Below are positions 35,234 to 44,058 of a stretch of DNA of 64,000 nt, one piece after another. The DNA comes from Pseudonocardia parietis. Lineage in GTDB: Bacteria; Actinomycetota; Actinomycetes; Mycobacteriales; Pseudonocardiaceae. Under the pieces are notes generated by a model. It saw only the letters and a list, made by a program, of their open reading frames with translations, was not told the DNA's origin and searched no databases. The position numbers were made by a program, and so were the translations under genes. How positions within the stretch are numbered: the stretch's first letter is position 1; every line of letters begins with the position of its first letter. The DNA is taken from NCBI RefSeq assembly GCF_017876315.1, contig NZ_JAGINU010000001.1:4712001-4776000 (forward strand). The letters run 5' to 3'.

Positions 35234-35989
35234 TCAGCGACCCGTCCAGCGCGGTTCCCGCTTCTCGAGGAACGCGGCGATGCCCTCGGACCGGTCCGCG
35301 GACCCGTCGATCGCCGCGGAGGCGATCTCGGTGGCCGCCCAGCCACGCTCGTCGGGTTCTGCCACCACCCGTTCCAGGGCGCGCAGCGACACCGAGACGG
35401 CGAGCGGCGAGTTCGCACAGATCTGCTGCGCGAGCTCGAGCGCCGTCTCCTCCGCCCGGCCGGGCTCGACCAGCTCGTTCACCAGACCGAGCGCGTACGC
35501 GCGGGACGCGTCGAGCGGGCGGCCGGTCACCAGCATCTGCTTGGCCACGTTCAGCGGCAGCGGTCGCGGCGCCCGGAACAGGGCCCCGCAGTTGGCCACC
35601 AGCCCGCGGGCGACCTCCGGCAGCCCGAACCGGGCCGTCGACGAGGCGACGACCATGTCGCACGCCAGCACGATCTCGAAGCCGCCGCCGTAGGCGGCAC
35701 CCTCGACCGCGGCGATCAGCGGCCGCCGCCGCTCCCGGCGCACCACGCCGTAGTTCCCGCCCCGCGGGGTCGGGCCGCCGGAGCCCGCGGCCAGGTCCGT
35801 CCCGGCGCAGAACGCCGCCGCGTCACCGGCGAGCACCCCGCACCAGAGGTCCGGGTCGTCGTCGAGCAGGTTCAGCGCGTCGTCGAGGGCCGAGGTCATC
35901 GCGGCGTCCACGGCGTTGCGCTTGTCCGGGCGCGTCATCCGCACCAGCAGCACCTGCCCGTGCCGTTCGATCTCGATGCGCGGCTGCAT
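35234..35989 (-). CDS. Enoyl-CoA hydratase/isomerase family protein
   Basis: Crotonase-fold protein of 251 residues. The oxyanion loops AGDAAAFCAGTDLAAGSG (near 58) and VEGAAYGGGFEIVLACD (near 99) are intact. The hydratase glutamate positions read FGLPEVARGLVANCG (Glu near 129), while the second Glu region contains Tyr-Gly, so either hydratase or isomerase activity is possible. The start is ATG 35989; GTG 36001 four codons upstream is equally weak in its ribosome site. It ends 23 bases before the MarR gene on the same strand. Confidence 0.85.
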   Translation of the reverse strand: MQPRIEIERHGQVLLVRMTRPDKRNAVDAAMTSALDDALNLLDDDPDLWCGVLAGDAAAFCAGTDLAAGSGGPTPRGGNYGVVRRERRRPLIAAVEGAAYGGGFEIVLACDMVVASSTARFGLPEVARGLVANCGALFRAPRPLPLNVAKQMLVTGRPLDASRAYALGLVNELVEPGRAEETALELAQQICANSPLAVSVSLRALERVVAEPDERGWAATEIASAAIDGSADRSEGIAAFLEKREPRWTGR

Positions 35990-36053
35990 TACGTCGGTCA
36001 CGATCGAGAGCGTAGGTGGGAGCGCCCGCGCGGGCGTTCGTACTGTGGAGATC

Positions 36054-37184
36054 GTGTCCCGCACGATCCGCGCCGCCGCCGCAGCGGCCGCCCTCTCCCC
36101 CGCCCTGGCCCTGGCCGGGCTCGGCCTGCACCTCCGCCGCAACATGGGCGCCCCCGGCTTCGAGCTGCGCCGGGCGGCCGAGACCTCCCCGAACGCGATC
36201 GACGGGATCTTCGCCAACACCGAGCCGGGCCTGCCACGGGCCAAGGCCTCGCTGAAGATGCTGGTCAACATGGTGCGCGACCGCTCGACCGAGGGCGCGC
36301 CGCCGGGTCCGGTACCGCTGGTGCGCCCGGAGCTCCCGGCCGCCCCGGCCGGCCTGGCGGCCACCTGGCTGGGCCACGCGAGCGTCCTGCTGGAGGTGGA
36401 CGGGCGCCGGGTGCTCGTCGACCCGGTCTGGTCGGAGTACGCGTCGCCGGTCCCGTTCTTCGGCCCCCGGCGGCTGCACCCGGTGGTGGCACCGCTGTCC
36501 GCGCTCGGCGAGATCGATCTCGTCCTGCTCACCCACGACCACTACGACCACCTCGACCGGCCGACGGTGCACCACCTGGCCCGCGACACCTCCGCGGTGT
36601 TCGTCTGCCCGCTCGGGATGGGCGCACACCTGCGGTCGTGGGGCGTGCCGGGGCACCGGATCGTCGAACGCGACTGGGACGGCGTCGTGGCTGTCCGCGG
36701 GCTCACCCTGACCTGCCTGGAGACGCGGCACTTCTCCGGGCGCGGGTTCCGCCGCAACACGACCCTGTGGGCGGCCTGGAAGGTCGCGGGACCGGACCAC
36801 TCCGTCTACGTCGGCGGCGACACCGGCCCGAGCCGGGTGCACGCCCGCACCGGCGCCGAGCACGGCCCGTTCGACCTGACCCTGCTGCCCGTCGGTGCCT
36901 ACGCCGACCTGTGGCCGGACATCCACACCGACCCCGAGCAGGCGGTGGCCGCGCACGCCGACCTCGGCGGGCGGGTGATGCTGCCCGTGCACTGGGCGAC
37001 GTTCAACCTCGGCTTCCACCCGTGGGACGAGCCGGTGGAGCGGGCCCGCAAGGCCGCGGCCGCCCACGACGTCGTCCTGGCGCTGCCCCGGCCCGGCCAG
37101 CGCGTCGACCTGACCGGAGCCCGTACCCAGGACGCGCTCCGGGCCGCCGTCCCGGCCGAGCCCTGGTGGCTCACGTCCGGGTGA
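36054..37184 (+). CDS. MBL-fold hydrolase, NAPE-PLD-like
   Basis: Metallo-beta-lactamase-fold phosphodiesterase or lactonase of 376 residues. The zinc motif LLTHDHYDHLD is complete, preceded by TWLGHASVLLEVDG and followed by ETRHFSGR, GGDTG and MLPVHWATFNL, the pattern of N-acyl-phosphatidylethanolamine phospholipase D-like proteins. An N-terminal Ala-rich hydrophobic segment (about 6-25) suggests membrane association. GTG 36054 follows GGAG by three bases. In bacteria this group acts on lipids or unknown phosphoesters, so a membrane-lipid substrate is inference only. Confidence 0.87.
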   Translation: MSRTIRAAAAAAALSPALALAGLGLHLRRNMGAPGFELRRAAETSPNAIDGIFANTEPGLPRAKASLKMLVNMVRDRSTEGAPPGPVPLVRPELPAAPAGLAATWLGHASVLLEVDGRRVLVDPVWSEYASPVPFFGPRRLHPVVAPLSALGEIDLVLLTHDHYDHLDRPTVHHLARDTSAVFVCPLGMGAHLRSWGVPGHRIVERDWDGVVAVRGLTLTCLETRHFSGRGFRRNTTLWAAWKVAGPDHSVYVGGDTGPSRVHARTGAEHGPFDLTLLPVGAYADLWPDIHTDPEQAVAAHADLGGRVMLPVHWATFNLGFHPWDEPVERARKAAAAHDVVLALPRPGQRVDLTGARTQDALRAAVPAEPWWLTSG

Positions 37185-37444
37185 ATCCGCACCAGGGTGG
37201 TCCTTTCTGCCCATTCCCGGTGGGCCGTACGCCGTATCCGCAGTTCTGACCACTGCGGGCATCGGTCCGCGTCACGAGCCCGGCGCCATTGTGCGGGCGG
37301 GTTCGACACGGCACATCGGCATCGCATATCGTTCCGTACGGGAAAACGCTTCGCCGTATGACCCGGGTCGTTTACCGACTCACTCGCAGCGGCGCCCGTT
37401 CATCCGCTCGGATGCCCCAGATTCCCCGGGAAGGAAATGACGAC

Positions 37445-37792
37445 GTGGCGCAGCAGACGACGATCACCCTGGTCGACGACCTCGACGGCTCCGACGCCGA
37501 CGAGCAGGTGGAGTTCACCGTCGACGGCCGCACCTACGAGATCGACCTCTCCTCCTCGAATGCCGGGCGCCTACGGGATTCCTTGGCGCCCTTCGTCTCC
37601 GCGGCCCGCCGGGTGGGTGGTCGGCGCCCGGCCGGATCCGCGGCGCCGATCCCCGCGAACGGATCCAGCGCATCGGAACGGGCCGCGAACCGGGCGGTTC
37701 GGGAATGGGCGACCGCCCAGGGTATGAAGATCTCGGAGCGGGGCCGTATCCCGTCGTCGGTTCTCGAGGCCTATCGGAACGCGCACTCGTAG
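37445..37792 (+). CDS. lsr2: Lsr2-type nucleoid-associated protein
   Basis: A 115-residue xenogeneic silencer that bridges DNA and represses AT-rich genes. The N-terminal oligomerisation domain (TITLVDDLDGSDADEQVEF, TYEIDLSSSNAGRLRDSL) and the C-terminal DNA-binding domain (VREWATAQGMKISERGRIP, with Arg99-Gly100-Arg101 as the AT-hook-like RGR) are both intact. The start is GTG 37445, with GGAAGGAA about 10 bases upstream. The 260-base upstream gap (37185-37444) holds no gene and is visibly richer in A and T than its neighbours, as expected for an autoregulated promoter. Confidence 0.93.
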   Translation: MAQQTTITLVDDLDGSDADEQVEFTVDGRTYEIDLSSSNAGRLRDSLAPFVSAARRVGGRRPAGSAAPIPANGSSASERAANRAVREWATAQGMKISERGRIPSSVLEAYRNAHS

Positions 37793-37796
37793 TCAC

Positions 37797-37824
37797 CCGG
37801 CCGGCCGTGCGAACCGCCGGCCGG
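37797..37824. terminator. Hairpin after lsr2
   Basis: Nine-base arms (ccggccggc at 37797-37805 and its complement at 37816-37824) with a 10-base loop start a few bases after the lsr2 stop codon. Confidence 0.5.
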
Positions 37825-37964
37825 AGGTGCCTCGAACGTCACGAAACGGCCCGGCGCGGTCAACACGGTCCACCGGCATCGGATGGCAGGATCGGGGCCG
37901 GAGATTCCGCACGGTACCGGCCACGGGTGGGTGCGCGCTGCGCCGCAGACGACGAGAGGTCCCG

Positions 37965-39500
37965 ATGTTCCCAGGCACGCACGCCGCCACCACCCCCGAC
38001 AAGCCGGCCGTGATCATGGGCGGGTCGGGTGACACCCTGACCTTCGCCGAGCTGGAAGCGGGCTCGGCGCGGCTCGCGAACTACTTCCGGGCGGCCGGGC
38101 TGCGCAAGGGCGACGTCGTCGCGCTCGTCTCGGACAACGCCCCGCGCGTCTACGAGGTCTACTGGGCCGCCCAGCGCTCGGGGCTCTACATCACCGCGGT
38201 GAACCACCACCTGTCCGCGCCGGAGACCGCGTACATCGTGCGGGACTGCGGCGCCAAGGCACTCGTCGTCTCCGCGGGCGTCGCCGGGCTCGCCGCGGCC
38301 ATCGAGGAGCACGTGGACGTCCCGGTCCGGCTCGCCTTCGGCGGCGAGATCCCCGGCGCGACGTCGTACTCCGACTACGACGCCGAGCTCGCCGACGTGT
38401 CGCCGGAGCCGCCTGCCGACCAGCCGCGCGGCGCCGACATGCTCTACTCCTCCGGCACGACCGGCCGCCCGAAGGGGATCAAGCCGACGCTGCCGGACCG
38501 CCAGGTCGACGAGCCCGGCGACACCTACCAGGCGCTGTTCGGGCCGATGTACGGCTTCGACACCGGCACCGTCTACCTCTCGCCCGCGCCGCTCTACCAC
38601 GCCGCACCGCTGCGCTTCAGCGCCACGGTGCAGGCGCTCGGCGGCACCGTCGTGGTGATGGAGCGGTTCGATCCCGAGCAGGCGCTCGCGCTGATCGACG
38701 AGCACTCGGTGACCCACTCGCAGTGGGTGCCCACGATGTTCGTGCGGATGCTGAAGCTGCCCGAGCAGGTTCGCGCGCGCTACGACGTGTCCTCGATGAA
38801 GGTCGCGATCCATGCCGCCGCGCCGTGCCCGGTCGAGGTCAAGCAGGCGATGATCGACTGGTGGGGACCGGTGCTGCACGAGTACTACGCGGCCACCGAG
38901 GCCATCGGCATCACCTTCATCGACTCGGCGCAGTGGCTCGAGCACCCCGGCTCGGTCGGCCGGGCGGGGCTCGGCATCATCCACATCTGCGACGACGAGG
39001 GCAGAGATCTCGGCCCGGGCGAGGTCGGCACCGTGTACTTCGAGCGCGAGGAGCGCTCGTTCGAGTACCACAACGACCCGGGCAAGACGCGCGCCGCGCA
39101 GCACCCGGACCACGAGAACTGGGCCAGCACCGGCGACCTCGGTTTCCTCGACTCCGAGGGCTACCTCCACCTCACCGACCGCAAGGCGTTCATGATCATC
39201 TCGGGCGGAGTGAACATCTACCCGCAGGAGGTCGAGGACGCGCTCGCCCTGCACCCGAAGGTGCACGACGTGGCGGTGATCGGCGTGCCCGACGAGGAGA
39301 TGGGCGAGGCGGTCAAGGCCGTCGTCCAGTCCCCGGAGGGGGTCGAGGCCGGTCCGGAGCTGGAGCGCGAGCTGATCGACTTCGTGCGGGAGCGGATCGC
39401 GCACTACAAGGCGCCGTCGTCGGTGGACTTCACCGACTTCCTGCCGCGCACCCCCACCGGCAAGCTGGTCAAGCGGGAGCTGCGCGACCGGTACGTGTGA
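37965..39500 (+). CDS. Acyl-CoA synthetase, FadD-like
   Basis: ANL-superfamily ligase of 511 residues. Motifs are YSSGTTGRPKGIKPT, EYYAATEAIGITF, the hinge region GYLHLTDRKAFMIISGGVNIYPQEVE and the catalytic lysine in PRTPTGKLVKRELRDRYV. The order fits the actinobacterial group of FadD synthetases that work with lipid, steroid or aromatic acids. ATG 37965 is preceded by GAGAGG. No catabolic partner shares its transcript. Confidence 0.9.
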   Translation: MFPGTHAATTPDKPAVIMGGSGDTLTFAELEAGSARLANYFRAAGLRKGDVVALVSDNAPRVYEVYWAAQRSGLYITAVNHHLSAPETAYIVRDCGAKALVVSAGVAGLAAAIEEHVDVPVRLAFGGEIPGATSYSDYDAELADVSPEPPADQPRGADMLYSSGTTGRPKGIKPTLPDRQVDEPGDTYQALFGPMYGFDTGTVYLSPAPLYHAAPLRFSATVQALGGTVVVMERFDPEQALALIDEHSVTHSQWVPTMFVRMLKLPEQVRARYDVSSMKVAIHAAAPCPVEVKQAMIDWWGPVLHEYYAATEAIGITFIDSAQWLEHPGSVGRAGLGIIHICDDEGRDLGPGEVGTVYFEREERSFEYHNDPGKTRAAQHPDHENWASTGDLGFLDSEGYLHLTDRKAFMIISGGVNIYPQEVEDALALHPKVHDVAVIGVPDEEMGEAVKAVVQSPEGVEAGPELERELIDFVRERIAHYKAPSSVDFTDFLPRTPTGKLVKRELRDRYV

Positions 39501-39507
39501 CGGCCGC

Positions 39508-39540
39508 GGGCGCGCTACCCCCGCTGGGCGTAGCGCGCCC
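39508..39540. terminator. Bidirectional hairpin between synthetase and MFS genes
   Basis: Perfect 11-base arms (39508-39518 and 39530-39540) with an 11-base loop, covering the stop codon of the leftward MFS gene and lying just after the synthetase stop. Confidence 0.65.
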
Positions 39541-40711
39541 GGGCCCACGCCGCGCCGAGGCCCAGCGGCACCGACACCGCCAGCGCACCGAGGAACAGGG
39601 CGCCGAACGCGCCCGTGTCGGCGAGCGGTGCCCCCAGGGCGGTGCCGGCCGAGCTGCCCAGGAACAGCATCGTCGCGAACAGCGCCACGGCCGTCGCCCT
39701 CGCCTGCGGCACGACCTCGGTCGCCCAGGTCTGCAGCGTCGAGTGCAGGAACGCCCACGCGCCACCGAGACACAGCCCCGCCGCGCCGATCGTCGCCGGG
39801 TGCACCGTGACCAGCGGGAACACCCACGCGACGGCGAGGAACACCCCGCCGGTCGCGGCCAGCACGGCCGGGCTGCGCCTGCCGACCAGCCGTCGTACGA
39901 CCCGGGAGAACGCCAGGGCGCCGACGCCGTAGCCGCCGGCCGCGAGCCCGGCGAGCGCCGCGGTACTCCCGCCGGCCTGCAGGGCGGGTGCGAGGTAGGT
40001 GAGCACGCCGAGCACCACCGCACCCTCGACGAAGGCGAGCAGCAGCACCACGCGCGCCCAGCCGTCACCGAACACCGCCCCCAGGGGACGCAGCACCGCG
40101 CCCCATCCACGCGGGCGGTCCCCGGTGCCCGCGGTGCCGGGTTCGGGCAGTGCCCGCAGTGCCACCGACAGCAGTGCCGCACCGGCGGCCGTCGTCACGA
40201 ACACGGCCCGCCAGCCGAGCAGGTCGGCCAGCAGCCCGGCCCCGGCCGTGGCGACGGCGGTCCCCAGCGCGGTGGCCGCGAGCAGGTCGGACAGCGGCCG
40301 TTGCCGGACCGCCGACGGCCAGGTGTCACCGACGTAGACCAGCGCGGCCGGGATCAGCGCCGCGGTGCACGCCCCGGTCAGCACCCGGGCCACGATCAGG
40401 ATCGGCAGCGTCGGCGCGAGCACCGACGCCATCCCGCCGAGCACGGCCCCGACCAGCGCGACCCGCATCACCCGCACCCGGCCGATCCGGTCCGAGAGCA
40501 ACCCCCACACGATCTGCATGAGGCCGTAGGCGAGGAAGTAGCCGCCCGCGGCACCGGCCGCGGCGGCCAGCGGGGCACCGAACGACATGGCGATCGGCAC
40601 GAGCAGCGGCGCGATCGCGAACCGGTCGCAGGTACTGGTCAGCGCGGCGAGCTGCAGCAGGCGCAGCCGCCGGGTGCCGTCGGGAACGGCGTCCTCGGGG
40701 GGCGGACTCAC
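39515..40711 (-). CDS. MFS transporter, probable exporter
   Basis: A 398-residue permease with about twelve membrane helices. The motif A equivalent is WGLLSDRIGRVRVM between helices 2 and 3, and GDTWPSAVRQRPL and VPQARATAVALFATMLFLGSS lie in the second half. Its pattern matches small drug-exporter-like MFS proteins; the substrate is unknown. GTG 40711 was chosen, with GTG 40726 as an alternative. It diverges from the MOSC gene, only 33 bases away. Confidence 0.82.
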   Translation of the reverse strand: MSPPPEDAVPDGTRRLRLLQLAALTSTCDRFAIAPLLVPIAMSFGAPLAAAAGAAGGYFLAYGLMQIVWGLLSDRIGRVRVMRVALVGAVLGGMASVLAPTLPILIVARVLTGACTAALIPAALVYVGDTWPSAVRQRPLSDLLAATALGTAVATAGAGLLADLLGWRAVFVTTAAGAALLSVALRALPEPGTAGTGDRPRGWGAVLRPLGAVFGDGWARVVLLLAFVEGAVVLGVLTYLAPALQAGGSTAALAGLAAGGYGVGALAFSRVVRRLVGRRSPAVLAATGGVFLAVAWVFPLVTVHPATIGAAGLCLGGAWAFLHSTLQTWATEVVPQARATAVALFATMLFLGSSAGTALGAPLADTGAFGALFLGALAVSVPLGLGAAWARARYAQRG

Positions 40712-40744
40712 CGGTGCAGTCTCCACCGGGTCTACCGTCCGGGC

Positions 40745-41380
40745 GTGGGCACCGTCGAATCCGTCAACGTCGGCACCGAACGCCCGATGCTCGCGACGAC
40801 CGGGACGTCCGGCATCGACAAGCGCCCGGTCACCGGGCCGGTCCGGGTCGAGGTGCCGGGCGCGGGGGCGAGCGGACTGGCCGGCGACACGATCAGCGAC
40901 ACGACGCACCACGGCGGCCCCGACAAGGCCGTCTACGCCGTCGCCCGGGAGGACCTCGACCGCTGGGCGCCCGAGCTCGGGCCACTGCGCCCGGGGATGT
41001 TCGGGGAGAACCTCACCCTGCGCGGGATCGACGTGACCGGGGCCGAGCTCGGCGAGCGGTGGCGGGTCGGCGCGGTGCTCCTGCAGGTCACCGTGCCGCG
41101 GATCCCGTGCCGGACGTTCGCCGCCTGGCTCGGCCGCGCCGGCTGGGTGAAGACGTTCACCGCCGAGGCCCGCCCCGGCGCCTACCTGCGGGTGCTCGAA
41201 CCCGGCCCGGTGCGGGCCGGGGACCCGGTGTCGGTCGAGCACCGGCCCGGCCACGGCGTCACCATCGGCACGACGTTCCGCGCGCTGCTCACCGAGCCCG
41301 GCCGGCTCCCCGGGTTGCTGGCCGCCGGGGACGACCTGCACCCGGAGGTCCGGGAGAAGGTCATCCGGCGCACGGCGTAG
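40745..41380 (+). CDS. MOSC domain protein, YiiM-like
   Basis: A 211-residue molybdenum-cofactor-sulfurase C-terminal (MOSC) domain protein. The motifs HHGGPDKAVYAV, MFGENLTLRG, VTVPRIPCRTFAAWLGRAGW (with the conserved Cys) and GAYLRVLEPGPV match the YiiM/YuaD group, which binds molybdenum cofactor and reduces N-hydroxylated compounds. It begins at GTG 40745. Its last 20 bases overlap the 3' end of the converging trpS gene. Confidence 0.88.
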   Translation: MGTVESVNVGTERPMLATTGTSGIDKRPVTGPVRVEVPGAGASGLAGDTISDTTHHGGPDKAVYAVAREDLDRWAPELGPLRPGMFGENLTLRGIDVTGAELGERWRVGAVLLQVTVPRIPCRTFAAWLGRAGWVKTFTAEARPGAYLRVLEPGPVRAGDPVSVEHRPGHGVTIGTTFRALLTEPGRLPGLLAAGDDLHPEVREKVIRRTA

Positions 41381-42425
41381 CGGACGGGTAGCGCATCCCC
41401 ATCGCGTCGCGGACCTGGTCCAGGGTGGTGTCGGCGATCGCGTTCGCCGCCGCGTTGCCGCGGGCCAGCACCGACTCGACCAGGCCCGGCTCGCGGGCGA
41501 GCTCGGCCCGCCGGGCGCGGTGCGCCGCGAGGTGCGTGTTCACCGCCTCGGTCGCGGTCTTCTTGAGCAGGCCGGCCCCGCCGTCGCCGATCTGTTCGGC
41601 GACCTCCTCGGGGGTGCGCCCGCTGCACAGCGCCACCGTCGAGACCAGTCCGGAGACGCCGGGCCGCGCCTGCGGGTCGAAGGTGATCCGGCGCTGCGGG
41701 TCGGTCGGGGTCCGCCGGATCAGCGCGGCGGTCTCGTCGGCCGTCATACCGAGCACGATCGCGTTGCCGTAGCTCTTCGACATCTTGCGCCCGTCGAGCC
41801 CGGGGATCTCCGGGGCGTCGGTGACCATCGGCTCCGGCACCCGGAACACCGGGGCGTACCGCTCGGCGAACCGGCGCGCGATCGTCCGGGTCAGCTCGAC
41901 GTGCGGCAGGTTGTCCTTGCCGACCGGCACGAGGTCTGCCTTGCAGAACAGGATGTCCGCGGCCTGGTGCACCGGGTAGGTCAGCAACAGGCCGGACAGG
42001 GCCCGGCCGGACGCGGCGAGCTCGGCCTTCACGGTCGGGTTCCGGTGCAGCTCCGCCTCACTGACCAGGCTGAGGAACGGCAGCATCAGCTGGTTCAATG
42101 CCGGCACCGCGGAGTGGGTGAAGATCGTCGTGCGGTCCGGGTCGAGCCCGGCGGCGAGCAGATCGAGCACCGCGCCGCGCACGTGCTCCCCCACCCGTTC
42201 CGCCGTCTCACGGTCGGTGATGACCTGGTAGTCGGCCAGGACCACCAGGACGTCCACACCGGACCGTTGGAGGCGGACGCGTTCGACGATCGACCCCGCG
42301 AGGTGCCCGAGGTGCAGCGGGCCGGTGGGGCGTTCCCCGGTGAGGACGCGGTGTTCGTGCGGCGCGGCGGCGATCCGGGCGCGCAGGGCCGGCATGCGGT
42401 CGACGGTGGCGGTGAACGAGCTCAT
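41361..42425 (-). CDS. trpS: Tryptophanyl-tRNA synthetase under attenuator control
   Basis: Class I aminoacyl-tRNA synthetase of 354 residues charging tRNA-Trp. The HIGH-type motif is HLGH (residues 38-41 in RPTGPLHLGHLAGS) and KMSKS is at 214-218. At the place of the Bacillus DQHAIT segment, whose His contacts tryptophan and the inhibitor indolmycin, this protein reads DYQVIT (Gln67). ATG 42425 has GGGAGAG upstream. A Trp-codon leader peptide and an attenuator hairpin precede it at 42480-42563. This arrangement is known for an auxiliary, inhibitor-resistant trpS of Streptomyces. Whether a second trpS exists in this genome cannot be seen here. Confidence 0.94.
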   Translation of the reverse strand: MSSFTATVDRMPALRARIAAAPHEHRVLTGERPTGPLHLGHLAGSIVERVRLQRSGVDVLVVLADYQVITDRETAERVGEHVRGAVLDLLAAGLDPDRTTIFTHSAVPALNQLMLPFLSLVSEAELHRNPTVKAELAASGRALSGLLLTYPVHQAADILFCKADLVPVGKDNLPHVELTRTIARRFAERYAPVFRVPEPMVTDAPEIPGLDGRKMSKSYGNAIVLGMTADETAALIRRTPTDPQRRITFDPQARPGVSGLVSTVALCSGRTPEEVAEQIGDGGAGLLKKTATEAVNTHLAAHRARRAELAREPGLVESVLARGNAAANAIADTTLDQVRDAMGMRYPSATPCAG

Positions 42426-42479
42426 GATGATCTCTCCCTCGACAGTGGGAGCTACACGAGGGACCACACCGCGGGGACG

Positions 42480-42503
42480 CGCGGGCTGCTCGTGCAGCCC
42501 GCG
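42480..42503 (-). terminator. Attenuator terminator hairpin of trpS
   Basis: Perfect 10-base arms (42480-42489 and 42494-42503) with a 4-base loop form the 3:4 stem in the trpS leader RNA. The 5' arm of this stem contains ggctgc, which can pair instead with gcagcc at 42519-42524 (segment 2). Segment 2 can also pair with ggctgc at 42530-42535 (segment 1, next to the Trp codons). This is the standard four-segment attenuator. No T-run follows. Confidence 0.82.
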
Positions 42504-42512
42504 GACGTGCGT

Positions 42513-42563
42513 CTACCCGGCTGCTCTACGCAGCCACCACCAGGCGGATCGGGTCGGACGCAT
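42513..42563 (-). CDS. trpL: trpS leader peptide with three consecutive Trp codons
   Basis: A 16-residue open frame, MRPTRSAWWWLRRAAG, ends in TAG at 42513. The three TGG codons occupy 42534-42542 and border segment 1 of the attenuator. When charged tRNA-Trp is scarce the ribosome should stall there, free segment 2 to pair with segment 3 and block the terminator. With enough tRNA-Trp it reaches the stop codon and the terminator forms. Tryptophan is rare in high-GC genomes, so three in a row in so short a frame is strong evidence. An in-frame GTG at 42572 is an alternative start. Confidence 0.88.
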   Translation of the reverse strand: MRPTRSAWWWLRRAAG

Positions 42564-42627
42564 GCCGGTCACCGTACGCCCCGCCTCGTCCCGGCGGACG
42601 GGAGATCGCACCCGGTAGCGTCGCGTC

Positions 42628-44049
42628 GTGCCCGACCTCACGCCGGACGAGTTCCGCGCCCTCGGCCATCTGTTCGTCGACGCGGTCGCGGACGCACGAG
42701 CCGGTATCGGCGAACGCCCGGTCCGGGACACCGTGGAGCCGGGCACCGTGCGGGCCCGCTTCGCCCGCGAGGCGGCCGAGGAACCGTCCTCGCTGGCCGG
42801 GTTCCCGGCTCTGGTCGACGCGGTCACCGGCGATGCCGACACCCGCTGGCAGCATCCCGGGTTCCACGCGTTCTTCCCGGCCAACGCCTCGCTGACCTCG
42901 CTGCTGGGCGATCTGCTCTCCGGCGCCGCCGGGGTACAGGGGATGCTGTGGTCGACCTCGCCGGCCTGCACCGAGGTCGAGCAGGCGGTCACCGACCAGC
43001 TCGCCAGGGCGCTCGGGCTACCGGAGACCTTCACCCACGACGGCGGGGGCGGCGGCTCGATCCAGGACTCGGCGTCGTCGGCGGCGCTGGTCGCGCTGAC
43101 CGCCGCGCTGCACCGCGCCGCCCCCGACCCGGACACCGGCTGGCGGGCACGGGGTGTGACCGGCCGCGAACGGGTCTACGTCTCCCCCGACACGCACTCG
43201 TCGCTGGCGAAGGCGGTGCGGGTCGCCGGCCTCGGCGCCGCCGCGCTGCGCACCGTGCCCTGCTCGCCCGGGACCCGCTCGATGGACCCGGCGGCGCTGC
43301 GGGCGGCCCTGCGCGCCGACGTCGAGCAGGACTGCGTCCCGGTGCTGGTCTGCGCGACGGTCGGGACCACCTCGACCGGGGCGAGCGACCCGGTCGGCGC
43401 GATCGTCGAGGTCGCCGCGGAGCACGGCGCCTGGGTGCACGTCGACGCGGCGTGGGCCGGGGTGGCGGCGCTCTGCCCCGAGCACCGGTGGGTGATCGAC
43501 GGAGTGGACCGGGCCGACTCGTTCTGCACCGACGCGCACAAGTGGCTGCTCACCGCGTTCGACGCGTCCCTGCTGTGGGTCCGCGACGCGGCGGCGCTGC
43601 CGTCCGCGCTGTCCATCACCCCGCCGTACCTGCGGGACGCGGCGTCGGACTCCGGTGCGGTCATCGACTTCCGGGACTGGCAGATCCCGCTCGGGCGCCG
43701 GTTCCGGGCCCTGAAGCTCTGGGCGGTGCTGCACGGCCAGGGCCTGTCCGGCCTGCGGGAACACCTGCGCGGACACGTCGCCCTCGCGGGCGAGCTCGCC
43801 GAGCGGATCCGCGGCCACGACGGTCTGGAACTGGCCTGCGAGCCGGTGCTGTCGCTGGTGTGCCTGTGGTCGACCGAGGGCGACGCGGCGACGCGCGCCC
43901 TGCTGGAGCGGGTCAACGCCGACGGACGGGTCCTGCTCTCCGCGACGGAGCTCGACGGCCGGCCGGTGGTGCGGGTGGCGTTCGGCTCGATCGGGACGAC
44001 CCGTCGCCATCTCGACGAACTGTGGGAGATCCTGATCGCCCGGTCGTGA
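42628..44049 (+). CDS. Pyridoxal-dependent aromatic L-amino acid decarboxylase
   Basis: Group II decarboxylase of 473 residues. The PLP lysine is in CTDAHKWLLTAFDASLLWV, the PLP aspartate in WVHVDAAWAG, and the N-terminal WQHPGFHAFFPAN and MLWSTSPACTEVEQ are hallmarks of the AADC/tryptophan decarboxylase/tyrosine decarboxylase group. It would turn an aromatic amino acid into the amine and CO2. The start is GTG 42628, only 64 bases from the divergent trpS leader peptide, so the two transcripts begin almost back to back. A tryptophan-consuming enzyme beside a tryptophan-sensing trpS is suggestive, but substrate choice cannot be read from the sequence. Confidence 0.88.
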   Translation: MPDLTPDEFRALGHLFVDAVADARAGIGERPVRDTVEPGTVRARFAREAAEEPSSLAGFPALVDAVTGDADTRWQHPGFHAFFPANASLTSLLGDLLSGAAGVQGMLWSTSPACTEVEQAVTDQLARALGLPETFTHDGGGGGSIQDSASSAALVALTAALHRAAPDPDTGWRARGVTGRERVYVSPDTHSSLAKAVRVAGLGAAALRTVPCSPGTRSMDPAALRAALRADVEQDCVPVLVCATVGTTSTGASDPVGAIVEVAAEHGAWVHVDAAWAGVAALCPEHRWVIDGVDRADSFCTDAHKWLLTAFDASLLWVRDAAALPSALSITPPYLRDAASDSGAVIDFRDWQIPLGRRFRALKLWAVLHGQGLSGLREHLRGHVALAGELAERIRGHDGLELACEPVLSLVCLWSTEGDAATRALLERVNADGRVLLSATELDGRPVVRVAFGSIGTTRRHLDELWEILIARS

Positions 44050-44058
44050 TCTCCGGGC

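Noticed and set aside
37185..37444. A small gene between the NAPE-PLD-like gene and lsr2
   Set aside because: No frame with a ribosome site or family resemblance; the region reads as the lsr2 promoter.
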